A stretch of 64,000 nucleotides of DNA from Acidobacteriota bacterium (lineage in GTDB: Bacteria > Acidobacteriota > Blastocatellia > Pyrinomonadales > Pyrinomonadaceae), in contig JAKOVX010000025.1 in NCBI GenBank assembly GCA_029781855.1, forward strand, positions 1 to 64,000. The letters run 5' to 3'. Below the pieces are notes generated by a model. It was not told the DNA's origin. It saw nothing but the letters and a program-made list of their open reading frames with translations, and did not search any database. The position numbers were made by a program, and so were the translations under genes. Of this stretch, positions 52,150-61,239 are shown piece by piece; the stretch's first letter is position 1; every line of letters starts with the position of its first letter.

Positions 52150-53880
52150 TTAATGGGAGTTGTAATTTGCTGTGGGATAATCCCCGTTTGCTCCAAATTG
52201 CACCGTCGCGACGCCGCTGGTACTTCCGTTGTACCAGAACGCGGAGGCTCCAGGAGTCGCACTTGCACGCCAAATAGCCACATCGGTCTTACCGTCGCCG
52301 TCAAAATCACCCTGAGTCGGGAAATCCGTCGACGAGGTTCCAAACACCGCGTAAGGAATCGCGCTAACAGCACCGGTGCTGCTGGGTCTGACGAACCAGT
52401 TAATGGCACCTCCGATCCCGCGGATAACAGCAATATCGGTCTTACCGTCGCCGTCGTAGTCACCAGGAACAATTACATCAGTTGGAGTACCAAAAACTAC
52501 GGTAGTCACGCCGGCAGTTGTCTGATTGATCCAGAATATTGCCTGGCCACCGCCGTTATTTCGCTGAATAGCAACGTCCGCTTTGCCGTCACCGTCATAA
52601 TCGCCAGGTGCCGGGAAATCGCCATTTTGCCCCCAAGGAAGATATGTAATGTTGCCGCCCGGGTTACTTAGCGAACCTCGATAGTACCAGATGCTTTGCG
52701 CTCCGGCAGTCGCTCCGGCTCGATATACAGCAACATCCGCCTTACCATCACCGTCATAGTCACCAACAACGGAAGGATCGTCACCCGATTGACCGAATAC
52801 GTCGAGCCTGAGGGTATTTGTAGCACTCTGCAAAATGTAGTACGCAGCGGTTCCTGCCGTACCTGCACGCCACACTGCAATGTCGGTCTTTCCATCGCCG
52901 TCAAAATCTGCCGGCGTGAAGAAGTCGTTTGCGAGTCCCCAGTCAGCCCCATAATATGTTCCGGGCCCATTGAGACGAGTAATCCACGTAACCTGACCGC
53001 TTGGGCCGCCACCCGTATTTCTAACAATCGAGAAATCCGTTTTGCCGTCTCCGTTGAAGTCAACAACATGTTGCGTATGAGCACTTGCGATCGTGCCGCT
53101 GCCGGTAACAGCCAACGAGTAAGGACCGCTCGGTCCCGGAGGTGTGCCGCCGGCCGAGTAACCGTCAACGACGATGTTGTACGTGCCAGCGGGCATCGTT
53201 GAGATCGTAACCGTCTCAGCCTGATTGGCGATTCCCGTGTCACTGACCGCGATAGCGTCAGTCGGCAGGTTGCTGCAGACGTTTGTATAGACAACCAATG
53301 AAAGATCCTGACCGCCGGTCGGTGTCATTGTCGTATTCAACGAATTGTTAGAACTCGAAAATGTCACAGTATATGCGACATCGGGTCCGACCGTGGTACC
53401 CGTGTAAACAGCTCCACGCGGCAACGAACCGGCAGGTCCCGTGCCAGTGGCTGTGCACGTCGGACATCCTGTCACCGTTGGCGAAGTGGTGTCCGGCGGG
53501 AGTTTGTAGTTGTCAACAAATCCGACCGTGGTACCCGTGTCGTTAAACGGCAAAGCACCGATATTCGTTCCTGGGCACGTGTCAGCTCCACCAATAAAAA
53601 AGGCGTTCGGTGCCGTGAAATCTACCCGGCCGACACCCTTGATCGATCCGAGCCCAAACGGATGGGACTTCCCACGTTCGCGGACGAGATCGCTGTAATT
53701 AATGGTGCGCGAAGCACCCGCAATAGTCTTTTTGACTTTCCGGGTGAGTGCGCGAGCGTTATAGTAGTCCCCGCCAATAAGAAAGCAGAAAACGACCACC
53801 ATACAAACAGAAACCAGAAGATAACGACGAAACACTCCAAAGTGATTCGCATCATCGACGTTTCGAGAAAAAACCTGCAT
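52150..53880 (-). CDS. Secreted VCBS/FG-GAP protein
   Basis: 576 residues from ATG at 53880, with GGAGG about 8 bp upstream; the longer frame is rejected. An N-terminal helix (YLLVSVCMVVVFCFLIGGDY) is followed by a beta-sandwich region with DLSLVVYTNVCSNLPTDAI and GTYNIVVDGYSAGG, similar to PPC-type domains. About seven VCBS repeats then follow, such as DFNGDGKTDFSIVRNTGG, DFDGDGKTDIAVWRAG and DYDGDGKADVAIQRNN. It shares the repeat half with the gene at 48393 but differs in the N-terminal domain. Confidence 0.85.
   Translation of the reverse strand: MQVFSRNVDDANHFGVFRRYLLVSVCMVVVFCFLIGGDYYNARALTRKVKKTIAGASRTINYSDLVRERGKSHPFGLGSIKGVGRVDFTAPNAFFIGGADTCPGTNIGALPFNDTGTTVGFVDNYKLPPDTTSPTVTGCPTCTATGTGPAGSLPRGAVYTGTTVGPDVAYTVTFSSSNNSLNTTMTPTGGQDLSLVVYTNVCSNLPTDAIAVSDTGIANQAETVTISTMPAGTYNIVVDGYSAGGTPPGPSGPYSLAVTGSGTIASAHTQHVVDFNGDGKTDFSIVRNTGGGPSGQVTWITRLNGPGTYYGADWGLANDFFTPADFDGDGKTDIAVWRAGTAGTAAYYILQSATNTLRLDVFGQSGDDPSVVGDYDGDGKADVAVYRAGATAGAQSIWYYRGSLSNPGGNITYLPWGQNGDFPAPGDYDGDGKADVAIQRNNGGGQAIFWINQTTAGVTTVVFGTPTDVIVPGDYDGDGKTDIAVIRGIGGAINWFVRPSSTGAVSAIPYAVFGTSSTDFPTQGDFDGDGKTDVAIWRASATPGASAFWYNGSTSGVATVQFGANGDYPTANYNSH
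53386..53540. repeat. Two identical 20-bp repeats, 135 bp apart, inside the VCBS gene
   Basis: The same 20 bases (TCCGACCGTGGTACCCGTGT) occur at 53386-53405 and 53521-53540. They encode the two (D/Y)TGTTVG peptides of the N-terminal domain. The 135-bp offset is a multiple of three, so recombination between them would remove 45 residues in frame. Confidence 0.7.
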
Positions 53881-54102
53881 CACAATTTCCTCCTTGAGAT
53901 CCAAACGATTTGAACGAAAGGCAAGCTGATCCGAAAATCCAATTTCACGAGATTCGCACCAATCGGCCCAGAAATAACTCACAACTTGACTGCGTCAGAG
54001 AAAGTACTGCAAATATAACTGCTTACGGAAATGTATGCAACCTAAAAGCTTCTTCACTATCTGAAGATACTCGATAATTTTTCGAAAACGACCTACGGAT
54101 GC

Positions 54103-55359
54103 CTAAACGCCAATACAGCTAAAGTCGGCAGAGGGGAAATACTCCGCCAGTTCGCGGATACGGGCTTTGTGACGGTCGCTCACGCCGGATTTTCCCCTGC
54201 CAGCGATACCCTTATTAAACCGGTTTCGCTCGCTGTCACCCTCGATAAATCGGATACGATCCTCGATAGCATCGTCCGGAACGGCCATTCCGTAATAGCC
54301 CAGCAATTTCTTCACGGCCGCAGGCTTGTCCGCGATCATCTCTTCGTAGGTTAGCCACATCATTTCAAGGCGTCCTTCCGCTTCGGCCCGCTGCCACGAG
54401 GCAACAAACTGGAAGTACCACGGGATCGCGAACTCGATCAGCAGGTCGAGTTTCTTGTCGTGTGAAAATGAAAGAAAATCCTCTTTATTGAAAAAGGTGC
54501 TGAAAGTGAAGCCTTGAGAGTAAAAATCCACGAGGCTGAGCAGTGAATCGTAAATGTCGCGTACGAGTATTACCGGCCGGATCCCGAACGCTTGCATCAT
54601 CTGAATATTTGCCTCGCTGGCACGCGAATGCTGCTGGGTCACGGTATTGTCCTTACCGAACTTGATCATTTGCGGGAGATCAAGGTCATGCTCATTCTGC
54701 AGCCCCGCGTATACCGAGAACATATCCTTAAATCCGGTCAAGTTCACCAGCAAATTCTTAAGAAAGGTAGAACCGCTCTTAGGTGAGCAAGCAATGAAGA
54801 TATGCCTACCGAGTTCCTCCGGCGTATATTCGCGGGTATAGTCGACAAGCCGAGCCGGAGTTTTCACGAACGCCAGGGCATTCGTCAGATCGACATAGTA
54901 TGAGGGACACGGTTCGACCTCGATCGCCTTACGAAAAAAGAACAGTGCCGGCTCATATTGACGAGCGTAGTAGAGGTCCATCCCCAGGTTCTTGAACGTA
55001 TCGGCAAATTTTCCGCGAAAGGCATCGTCATCCTTCATCGGTCCCTGGATGCGCAATTCGGCCGCCTCACGGATAAACGGATTCGCCCTTGTATGATCAT
55101 CCGTACGGAGGATACGCTCAACGTGTTGACGATAGGCTGTTAACAAATTATGCGTTATCACGTCCGTAATAACGGCGTGCCCGTTTGCCTTTTCCCGTGC
55201 AAGTTTAAACGCTTGCACGGCGCGGTCGGCCTGGTCATGATTCAGGTATTGGATCCCACGCTGGATATCTTCCTGAACGATCTGAGCAAGCCGGCGTTCA
55301 AGGTCAGTTCCCGTATTCAAACTAAATTGTGTTGGGCCTTCTTTTGTGGATATTGCCAT
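54103..55359 (-). CDS. Sulfotransferase-domain protein with TPR-like N-terminus
   Basis: 418 residues. Helical N-terminal part with TPR-like segments (QYLNHDQADRAVQAFKLARE and QYEPALFFFRKAIEVEP, about 40-150). The sulfotransferase begins about residue 185 with the PAPS 5'-phosphosulfate loop HIFIACSPKSGSTFLKNLLV, followed by the 3'-phosphate part IRPVILVRDIYDSLLSLVDF and MMWLTYEEMIADKPAAVKKL. No signal peptide. It lies 42 bp after sat-cysC, which makes its PAPS donor. Acceptor unknown. Confidence 0.85.
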   Translation of the reverse strand: MAISTKEGPTQFSLNTGTDLERRLAQIVQEDIQRGIQYLNHDQADRAVQAFKLAREKANGHAVITDVITHNLLTAYRQHVERILRTDDHTRANPFIREAAELRIQGPMKDDDAFRGKFADTFKNLGMDLYYARQYEPALFFFRKAIEVEPCPSYYVDLTNALAFVKTPARLVDYTREYTPEELGRHIFIACSPKSGSTFLKNLLVNLTGFKDMFSVYAGLQNEHDLDLPQMIKFGKDNTVTQQHSRASEANIQMMQAFGIRPVILVRDIYDSLLSLVDFYSQGFTFSTFFNKEDFLSFSHDKKLDLLIEFAIPWYFQFVASWQRAEAEGRLEMMWLTYEEMIADKPAAVKKLLGYYGMAVPDDAIEDRIRFIEGDSERNRFNKGIAGRGKSGVSDRHKARIRELAEYFPSADFSCIGV

Positions 55360-55401
55360 AAACTGTGTCGAGCCAGGGATTAGACAGCATTTTAGCGCTG
55401 A

Positions 55402-57135
55402 TCAGGTATTTCGAAAATGTTTGCGATCGATGAACCCAAGATCTTTGATAAATTCGAAGATACTCCCGGCATTTTCCAACGCCGTTGTGCTCTCCGTTTT
55501 GAGGGTGATCTCCGCGGCCGCCGGAGGTTCGTAGATGTCATCGATTCCTGTGAAGTTCGTGATCTCACCGCGGCGAGCCTTAGCATACATTCCCTTGGTA
55601 TCCCGGTCCTCGCATATGTTTAGCGGCGTATCAACGAAGACTTCGATGAACCTGTCCGCCGGGAACATCGCCCGCACCTCATTTCGTGCCTGCCGGTACG
55701 GACTGACGGCCGCACAGATGGCCACGCCACCGTGCCGGGAAATTTCCGAGGCGACGAAACCGATCCGAAGGATATTTGTGTCCCGATCCTCTTTGGAAAA
55801 GCCGAGCCCTTTAGACAGATGGGTCCGGACAACGTCGCCGTCGAGGACTGTCGACTGGCGGCCAAACTCGAGCAGCATCTGGGAAAGAAGTTCAGCAGTC
55901 GTCGATTTCCCTGAGCCGCTCAAGCCGGTGAACCAAACGCAAAACCCCTGTCGATGCCGCGGCGGATGATTTTCTGCAATGATCTCGGCAACTTCCGGCC
56001 TGGTAAACCAACTCGGAAGCGGAGTACCGCGTTCAATATAATCTCGTCTGATCTCGGTACCCGAAAGTGAAGTCGTCGTTTCGCCTTGGGGGACCTTGGT
56101 CACCTCAAAATAAGCCCGAAGCGATGGCACGTAGACGAATTCATCGAACGGCATGATCTCGATACCAAGTTCCTTCTCGTGAGACTTTGCCAGTTCCCGT
56201 GCAGCGGATGGCCGATAATACGGCTCTCCATTTGATCCGATACCTGGGCTTGCGTGATCGCGGCCGACGATGAAATGGCTCGCACCGTAATTGCGGCGAA
56301 TGATCGCGTGAAAAAGTGCCTCACGCGGCCCTGCCATTCTCATGGCGAGCGGCAACAGGGCAAGGAACGCCCGATCTTTCGGAAACGCTTGCTCGATGAC
56401 AGCTCGGTATACCCTCACACGGGTAAAATGATCGATATCTCCATCCTTGGTCATGCCCACAACCGGATGAAGCAGCAATGTGCCGTCAATCGCCTCCATC
56501 GCCTCGCGCATCATCGATTCATGTGCAGCGTGGATCGGGTTTCGTGTTTGGAACGCAACAACATTACGCCGTCCAAGTCGAGAAGCTATGTCTCGGGTAT
56601 CCTGCGGTGTCAATCTGATATCACGATTGTCGACGTGGAAGGGCAATGAGATCATTCGGATCGGCCCCGAAAGGTTAAATCGCCCGGATCGGGCGAGCTC
56701 GAGCCTAAATGGATGTTTCGGGTCAGCCGTTCCAAGGATAGATTCGGAATCGAGGTCAGCCCTGGTCTCATAAATTTCTTCGATCGTCAGCAAAGCAAGC
56801 AGGTCATTATGGCTGTCCCGCAGAGCCACATCGGAGCCCATCTTGAAGCCGACTACGTCATCTACCGCAAGCGTGACCGGGATCGGATAAAGAGTGCCAT
56901 CGGCCAATCTCATGTTTTTGACAACGGAGCGATAATCGGCCTCGGTCATAAATCGGTCAAGCGGCGAAAATCCGCCACACGCCAGCATTTCGAGGTCGAA
57001 AGTTTGTCTCGGAGAGAGCTGGAGCGACTGCAAACTTGTTGCATATGAGAACAACTCGTCCCGTTCATCGGCACTGATCAGTAGATCAACGAGCTTTCCG
57101 CCGTACGGAGAATTTAGTATGTCGTTTGATGGCAT
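55402..57135 (-). CDS. sat-cysC: Bifunctional sulfate adenylyltransferase / adenylylsulfate kinase
   Basis: 577 residues. The ATP sulfurylase half shows RQTFDLEMLACGGFSPLDRF, VAFQTRNPIHAAHESMMREA (QxRNP and HxxH) and FIVGRDHASPGIGSNGEPYY. The APS kinase half from about residue 395 begins GFCVWFTGLSGSGKSTTAEL (P-loop), then STVLDGDVVRTHLSKGLGFS and RIGFVASEISRHGGVAICAA. Product is PAPS from sulfate. Normal order and length for the bacterial Sat-CysC fusion. No PAPS reductase or sulfite reductase is nearby, while a sulfotransferase is, so it probably feeds sulfation. Confidence 0.94.
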   Translation of the reverse strand: MPSNDILNSPYGGKLVDLLISADERDELFSYATSLQSLQLSPRQTFDLEMLACGGFSPLDRFMTEADYRSVVKNMRLADGTLYPIPVTLAVDDVVGFKMGSDVALRDSHNDLLALLTIEEIYETRADLDSESILGTADPKHPFRLELARSGRFNLSGPIRMISLPFHVDNRDIRLTPQDTRDIASRLGRRNVVAFQTRNPIHAAHESMMREAMEAIDGTLLLHPVVGMTKDGDIDHFTRVRVYRAVIEQAFPKDRAFLALLPLAMRMAGPREALFHAIIRRNYGASHFIVGRDHASPGIGSNGEPYYRPSAARELAKSHEKELGIEIMPFDEFVYVPSLRAYFEVTKVPQGETTTSLSGTEIRRDYIERGTPLPSWFTRPEVAEIIAENHPPRHRQGFCVWFTGLSGSGKSTTAELLSQMLLEFGRQSTVLDGDVVRTHLSKGLGFSKEDRDTNILRIGFVASEISRHGGVAICAAVSPYRQARNEVRAMFPADRFIEVFVDTPLNICEDRDTKGMYAKARRGEITNFTGIDDIYEPPAAAEITLKTESTTALENAGSIFEFIKDLGFIDRKHFRNT

Positions 57136-57288
57136 AGGCGATTTCAGTCTACCTCAAACCCGTTTCGGTCTTCGACCCCGATTCAACGAAACCGGATAGG
57201 TGCCGCATCGCCGAGCCGCGAGTTTGCCTGGCAACAGTCATTCGCTATAATGAAGTTGTTCACAAGCTAGCAAATCCGGAGAAAATCA

Positions 57289-57852
57289 ATGCCGCCCACA
57301 GATGAACAGAAATTTGGTCCTATAGTAACGATTTTTGGTGGCTCGAAGTGCCGAGAGGACTCGCGGGAATACAACGAAGCCCTCGAACTCGGCCGAATGC
57401 TCGCGGAAGCAGGGTTTACCATTTGCACGGGCGGATATCTCGGAATAATGGAAGCTGCCTCTCGCGGAGCCCGCGAGAAAGGCGGGCGGGTGCTCGGGAT
57501 CGTGATGAATCAATTCAAATCCGAGCCGAACAGGTACCTCACGGACAAGGTCGCGACCGATCATTTTTACGATCGGCTGCAAAATTTGATAACGCGTTCT
57601 GTTGCTTTTGTCGCGTTTCGGGGAGGCATGGGGACGGTGACCGAGATATCGCTGGTCTGGAATAAGCTACAGACGCGTGTTCTCGCAAGCCGGCCACTTG
57701 TTCTGATCGGCGACTGCTGGCAGCCGATCGTCGAGGCCTGGCAGGAAAATCTGGTTGTCAGCGATGATGACGTATCGCTGCTCGATTTCGCAGCCGACGC
57801 GCGACAGGCATTCGAGATCGTGATCAGCAAGTCCAAAGGAGTCGTTGTATGA
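57289..57852 (+). CDS. LOG-family (TIGR00730-like) protein
   Basis: 187 residues. Rossmann-like LOG fold with VTIFGGSKCREDSREYNEAL, GFTICTGGYLGIMEAASRGA, and the substrate loop FVAFRGGMGTVTEISLVWNK (GGxGTxxE). Classical LOG proteins are cytokinin riboside-5'-monophosphate phosphoribohydrolases that act on AMP-like nucleotides; here PGG is RGG. It overlaps the AIM24 gene by 4 bp (ATGA), suggesting coupled expression. Confidence 0.85.
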   Translation: MPPTDEQKFGPIVTIFGGSKCREDSREYNEALELGRMLAEAGFTICTGGYLGIMEAASRGAREKGGRVLGIVMNQFKSEPNRYLTDKVATDHFYDRLQNLITRSVAFVAFRGGMGTVTEISLVWNKLQTRVLASRPLVLIGDCWQPIVEAWQENLVVSDDDVSLLDFAADARQAFEIVISKSKGVVV

Positions 57853-58745
57853 ATTGCCCGCGTTGCGACATGGCCCTTATCGACGGGGCGAGGTTCTGCG
57901 GATCATGCGGGTTTACGATGGCAGCCGAGACACCCTCAGCAGCGGCCGCACCGCAAATGCCTGCCGGGCAGCAACAGGTGTCGGGCGGAGCGTTCCGATT
58001 TGACCTCGATGGCCGCGGACAGGGAAGAGGATATACATGGTCGATCGACCACCAGGGAGCGTTCGCTCTCGCTATCGTGACTCTCGGTGCGGAGCAATCG
58101 ATTTCCGCCGAGGCTGGAGCGATGGTGTCGATGTCATCAAATATCGACCTCCAGTCCGAAATGAAGGGCGGTGTTTTTGGCGCTTTAAAACGTGCGGTCG
58201 GCGGTGAATCAGCCTTTGTGTCGACATTTACTGCCAAGGGTGGACCTGGCGAAGTAACCCTCGCTCCGGGTGCTCCGGGCGACGTTGCCGGGATAGAGAT
58301 GCAGAATCAGACGTTTTGCGTTCAGTCGAGTTCGTATCTGGCAGGCGATACGTCACTGGTTGTGGATACGAAATTCGGGGGCGCAAAATCGTTTTTTGGC
58401 GGAGAAGGGCTTTTCGTTCTGCAGGTATCCGGAACCGGCTTACTGCTCGTCTCATCGTTTGGCGCAATTCATAAAAAAACACTGCGTCCGGGCGAGCAAT
58501 ACGTGGTCGATACCGGCCATTTGGTAGCCTGGGAAGGGCAAATGCAATACAACCTTCGAAAAGCCGCAAAGAGCGGGTATTTCCGAAGTTTTTTGAGTGG
58601 CGAAGGTATGGTCGCTGAATTTAACGGGCCCGGGGAATTGCTTATACAGACCCGCAACCTAGCTGCATTTGCCGGCCTCCTTAAACCATTCTTCCCAACA
58701 CAGGGCGGCGGAGGCGGCGGTTTCAACTTCAATCTGGGAAGTTGA
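57849..58745 (+). CDS. Zinc-ribbon AIM24-family (TIGR00266) protein
   Basis: 298 residues. Zinc ribbon MNCPRCDMALIDGARFCGSC, a Pro/Ala/Gln linker, then a full TIGR00266 domain. That domain shows FALAIVTLGAEQSISAEAGA, MVSMSSNIDLQSEMKGG, FVSTFTAKGGPGEVTLAPG, LVVDTKFGGAKSFFGGEGLF, VVDTGHLVAWEGQMQY, GEGMVAEFNGPGELLIQTRN and a glycine-rich end. It is much closer to the textbook AIM24 sequence than the two in the arginine cluster. Coupled to the LOG gene. Molecular role unknown. Confidence 0.86.
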   Translation: MNCPRCDMALIDGARFCGSCGFTMAAETPSAAAAPQMPAGQQQVSGGAFRFDLDGRGQGRGYTWSIDHQGAFALAIVTLGAEQSISAEAGAMVSMSSNIDLQSEMKGGVFGALKRAVGGESAFVSTFTAKGGPGEVTLAPGAPGDVAGIEMQNQTFCVQSSSYLAGDTSLVVDTKFGGAKSFFGGEGLFVLQVSGTGLLLVSSFGAIHKKTLRPGEQYVVDTGHLVAWEGQMQYNLRKAAKSGYFRSFLSGEGMVAEFNGPGELLIQTRNLAAFAGLLKPFFPTQGGGGGGFNFNLGS

Positions 58746-58761
58746 CTTAAGCGATACTGCA

Positions 58762-60609
58762 TTGGTCTCAGAGAACAAATTGGACAACACCAACAAACCA
58801 GCGTCTGATGGGGACCGTCGAACCGAGCGGGAACTGCTGGGGACGCCTGTTTCACGCGGCCTCGCGTTTGGAATTGCCGTCCGCCTTCACGGAAATAAAC
58901 GCCAATTTTTTCGGATAGAGATCTCGAGCGAGAATATTGCCGCCGAGATCGAGCGTTTCGACCGGGCCGTAAATGCCTGCAAACAGCAGCTCACGCAGCT
59001 TGCCGACAATATCGGAGACTTGTCGTCAGCAGCACGGGGAATCTTCGAATTCCATCTACTCCTGCTTGAACAGCCGGATTACGTCGAAGATATCCGTTCG
59101 CTAATTCGCGAATCGTCAACAAACGCCGAGTGGGCCGTTAAACGGGTAACCGAAGCAATCGTCGACAAGCTGCGTCCAACCTCACAATCGGGGATAAACG
59201 AAAAACAATTCGATGTGCTCGATGTTGGCGAACGCATTCTTGGAGCGTTAGGGACAACGAGCGACATTCATTCCGTAATAGGGCCGGATTCCATCGTCGT
59301 GGCGTCTTCGATCCGTCCGTCTACCTTGGTGGAGATCGCTGCTTTCAAGCCGAAGGGATTGCTTACTGAGCATGGAGGCTGGACGTCACACGCGTTCATT
59401 ATGGCCCGGGAAATGGGCATCCCGGCAGTAACCGGGCTCAAGGGCATTCGCCGTAAGATACATGGCGGCGAGGAACTTATCGTCGATGGTTTTTCCGGTA
59501 AGGTTGTCATCGACCCTTCATCGGAGACGGTTGCCATCTTTCGGGATCGATCTGTCACCCCGCCATTTACGGCAATTCCGATGGGCGCGACTGATCAGGA
59601 ACTCGCCACCGTTGATGGACGAAAGGTATATATCTGGGCGAACGCCGAGAGCTTTGAATCTGCCGACGAACTTCGTCGGCGCGGTGCGGTTGGCGTCGGG
59701 CTGCTACGTTCGGAATATATGTTCGGCCAGCGGATCGGCACTCTGCCGTCCGAAGAAGAGCAGTTTCACGCCTATCGAAAAGCTGCTGAAAGAGCCGGAC
59801 AAGACCGCATCCGGATGCGGACATTCGACCTCAATGCCGATCAGCTTTCGTTCAACGTAATTGAACGGGAAAGCAATCCGTCCCTTGGACTCCGGGCGAT
59901 ACGTTTGAGTTTAGAACATGAGCCCGAATTCCGGTCCCAGATCCGGGCAATGCTTCGTGCCAATGTTGCCGATAATGTCGACATTCTATTGCCGATGGTG
60001 TCCGGGCTGAACGACATCGTAAGAGGCAGGAGCGTGATCGAGGAAGAGCGGGTCAAGTTAATTTCTGACGGAACCGATCCCGGCACACCAAATATCGGTG
60101 TAATGGTCGAGGTGCCCTCGGCGGTCGTCCTCATAGACGAAATATTCGAAATGGTCGATTTCGTATGCATTGGGACGAACGATCTGGTTCAATACTTGCT
60201 CGCTGTCGATCGCGACAACGAATCCGTCGCCGATTGGTATCAGACACTGCATCCCGCGGTGATCCGGTCGATCAAGGCGATCTTGAGATCTGCGGAATCG
60301 GCCGATAAGCCCGCGATCACATGCGGTGAAATGGCAGGCTCGGCGTTCTATGCCCCGCTTCTAATAGGGCTTGGAGCAAAAGAGTTCAGTATGAACGTCA
60401 ATGCTATCTCGGCCGTCCGCTCTGTGATCTCGGGTATATCGTTTGAGGAATCCGTCGAACTTGCGCGAATGATCGAACGATCGTCCGATCCGTCAACCTC
60501 TGAAATGATGATCAAACAGTTTCACTCTGAAAAATGGCCGCATCTCTTCCCGGCACGGCAATCATTGGGTGACAACACGGAAAATTCGATATCCGTGGCG
60601 AAAAAATAG
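58762..60609 (+). CDS. ptsI: PTS enzyme I (phosphoenolpyruvate-protein phosphotransferase)
   Basis: About 615 residues; the start is uncertain. TTG at 58762 and TTG at 58780 are candidates, and a longer frame would overlap the AIM24 gene. N-terminal domain ELLGTPVSRGLAFGIAV. The phosphorylated histidine is in LTEHGGWTSHAFIMAREMG. PEP-binding barrel: GVGLLRSEYMFGQRIGTLPS, VMVEVPSAVVLIDEI, DFVCIGTNDLVQYLLAVDRD, and the catalytic cysteine region ITCGEMAGSAFYAPLLIGLG. No HPr or EII gene is seen in the window, so it may serve a regulatory (PtsP/Ntr-like) role, although no GAF domain is present. Confidence 0.9.
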   Translation: MVSENKLDNTNKPASDGDRRTERELLGTPVSRGLAFGIAVRLHGNKRQFFRIEISSENIAAEIERFDRAVNACKQQLTQLADNIGDLSSAARGIFEFHLLLLEQPDYVEDIRSLIRESSTNAEWAVKRVTEAIVDKLRPTSQSGINEKQFDVLDVGERILGALGTTSDIHSVIGPDSIVVASSIRPSTLVEIAAFKPKGLLTEHGGWTSHAFIMAREMGIPAVTGLKGIRRKIHGGEELIVDGFSGKVVIDPSSETVAIFRDRSVTPPFTAIPMGATDQELATVDGRKVYIWANAESFESADELRRRGAVGVGLLRSEYMFGQRIGTLPSEEEQFHAYRKAAERAGQDRIRMRTFDLNADQLSFNVIERESNPSLGLRAIRLSLEHEPEFRSQIRAMLRANVADNVDILLPMVSGLNDIVRGRSVIEEERVKLISDGTDPGTPNIGVMVEVPSAVVLIDEIFEMVDFVCIGTNDLVQYLLAVDRDNESVADWYQTLHPAVIRSIKAILRSAESADKPAITCGEMAGSAFYAPLLIGLGAKEFSMNVNAISAVRSVISGISFEESVELARMIERSSDPSTSEMMIKQFHSEKWPHLFPARQSLGDNTENSISVAKK

Positions 60610-60776
60610 AAATTTCATTGTTTTACGCGTTTGTTTCAGCGTACTTGTGAAGTACGGTGCGGAATCGTTCGCCGGGAACCTTTTGTAAACAAGCGACTTG
60701 ATCGAATTTATGAACCATAACAATGTGGTCAAATGAATGATTTCGCATAACATGAATTTTAATGTTCAACATTTTT

Positions 60777-60785
60777 TGTTATACT
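60777..60785 (+). promoter_or_regulatory. Extended -10 element of rnpB
   Basis: TGTTATACT at 60777-60785 (TGn-TATACT) lies 11 bp before the first base-paired residue of RNase P RNA at about 60797, the spacing expected for its transcription start. No clear -35 was found. Confidence 0.5.
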
Positions 60786-60796
60786 TCCGACGCCTT

Positions 60797-61192
60797 GATT
60801 CGGAACACGCCGGGCAATCGCTGTTGCTAAACGCAAGAGAGGAAAGTCCGAACACCATAGGGCAGCGAGCCGGATAACGTCCGGGAGCCTGCGAAAGCAG
60901 GCGACGACAAGTGCAACAGAGAGTAAACCAGCCCGTAAGGGTGATGGGTGAAACGGTGAGGTAAGAGCTCACCGGCGTCGGTGGTAACATCGTCGGCCAG
61001 GTAAACTCCTCGTGGTGCAAGATCAAATAGGGGATCGTCTAATATGAGCGGCCCGCTCATTATTCGCTTCGAAAGAGGCGGCGGCGATTCCGGGTAGATC
61101 GCTTGAGCCGTCCGGTAACGGCCGGCCTAGATGAATGATTGCCGTCCGCGCAAGCGGATACAAAATTCGGCTTACAGGCGTGTCTCAGAATC
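60797..61192 (+). ncRNA. rnpB: RNase P RNA (class A)
   Basis: Catalytic RNA that matures tRNA 5' ends. The conserved blocks are all present in order: GAGAGGAAAGTCCGAAC (60837-60853), AGAGAGTAAACC, GGTAAGAGCTCACCG, GGTAAACTCC, GATGAATGATTGCC and the 3' ACAAAATTCGGCTTA (61160-61174). The P1 stem forms between GATTCGGAACACGCC at the start and GGCGTGTCTCAGAATC at the end, which sets the ends to within a few bases. About 396 nt. No protein-coding frame competes. Confidence 0.93.
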
Positions 61193-61239
61193 GGGCAATT
61201 TGATGATCTTTGGTTTTTAATGGAGGGAGCGTTGTTATT

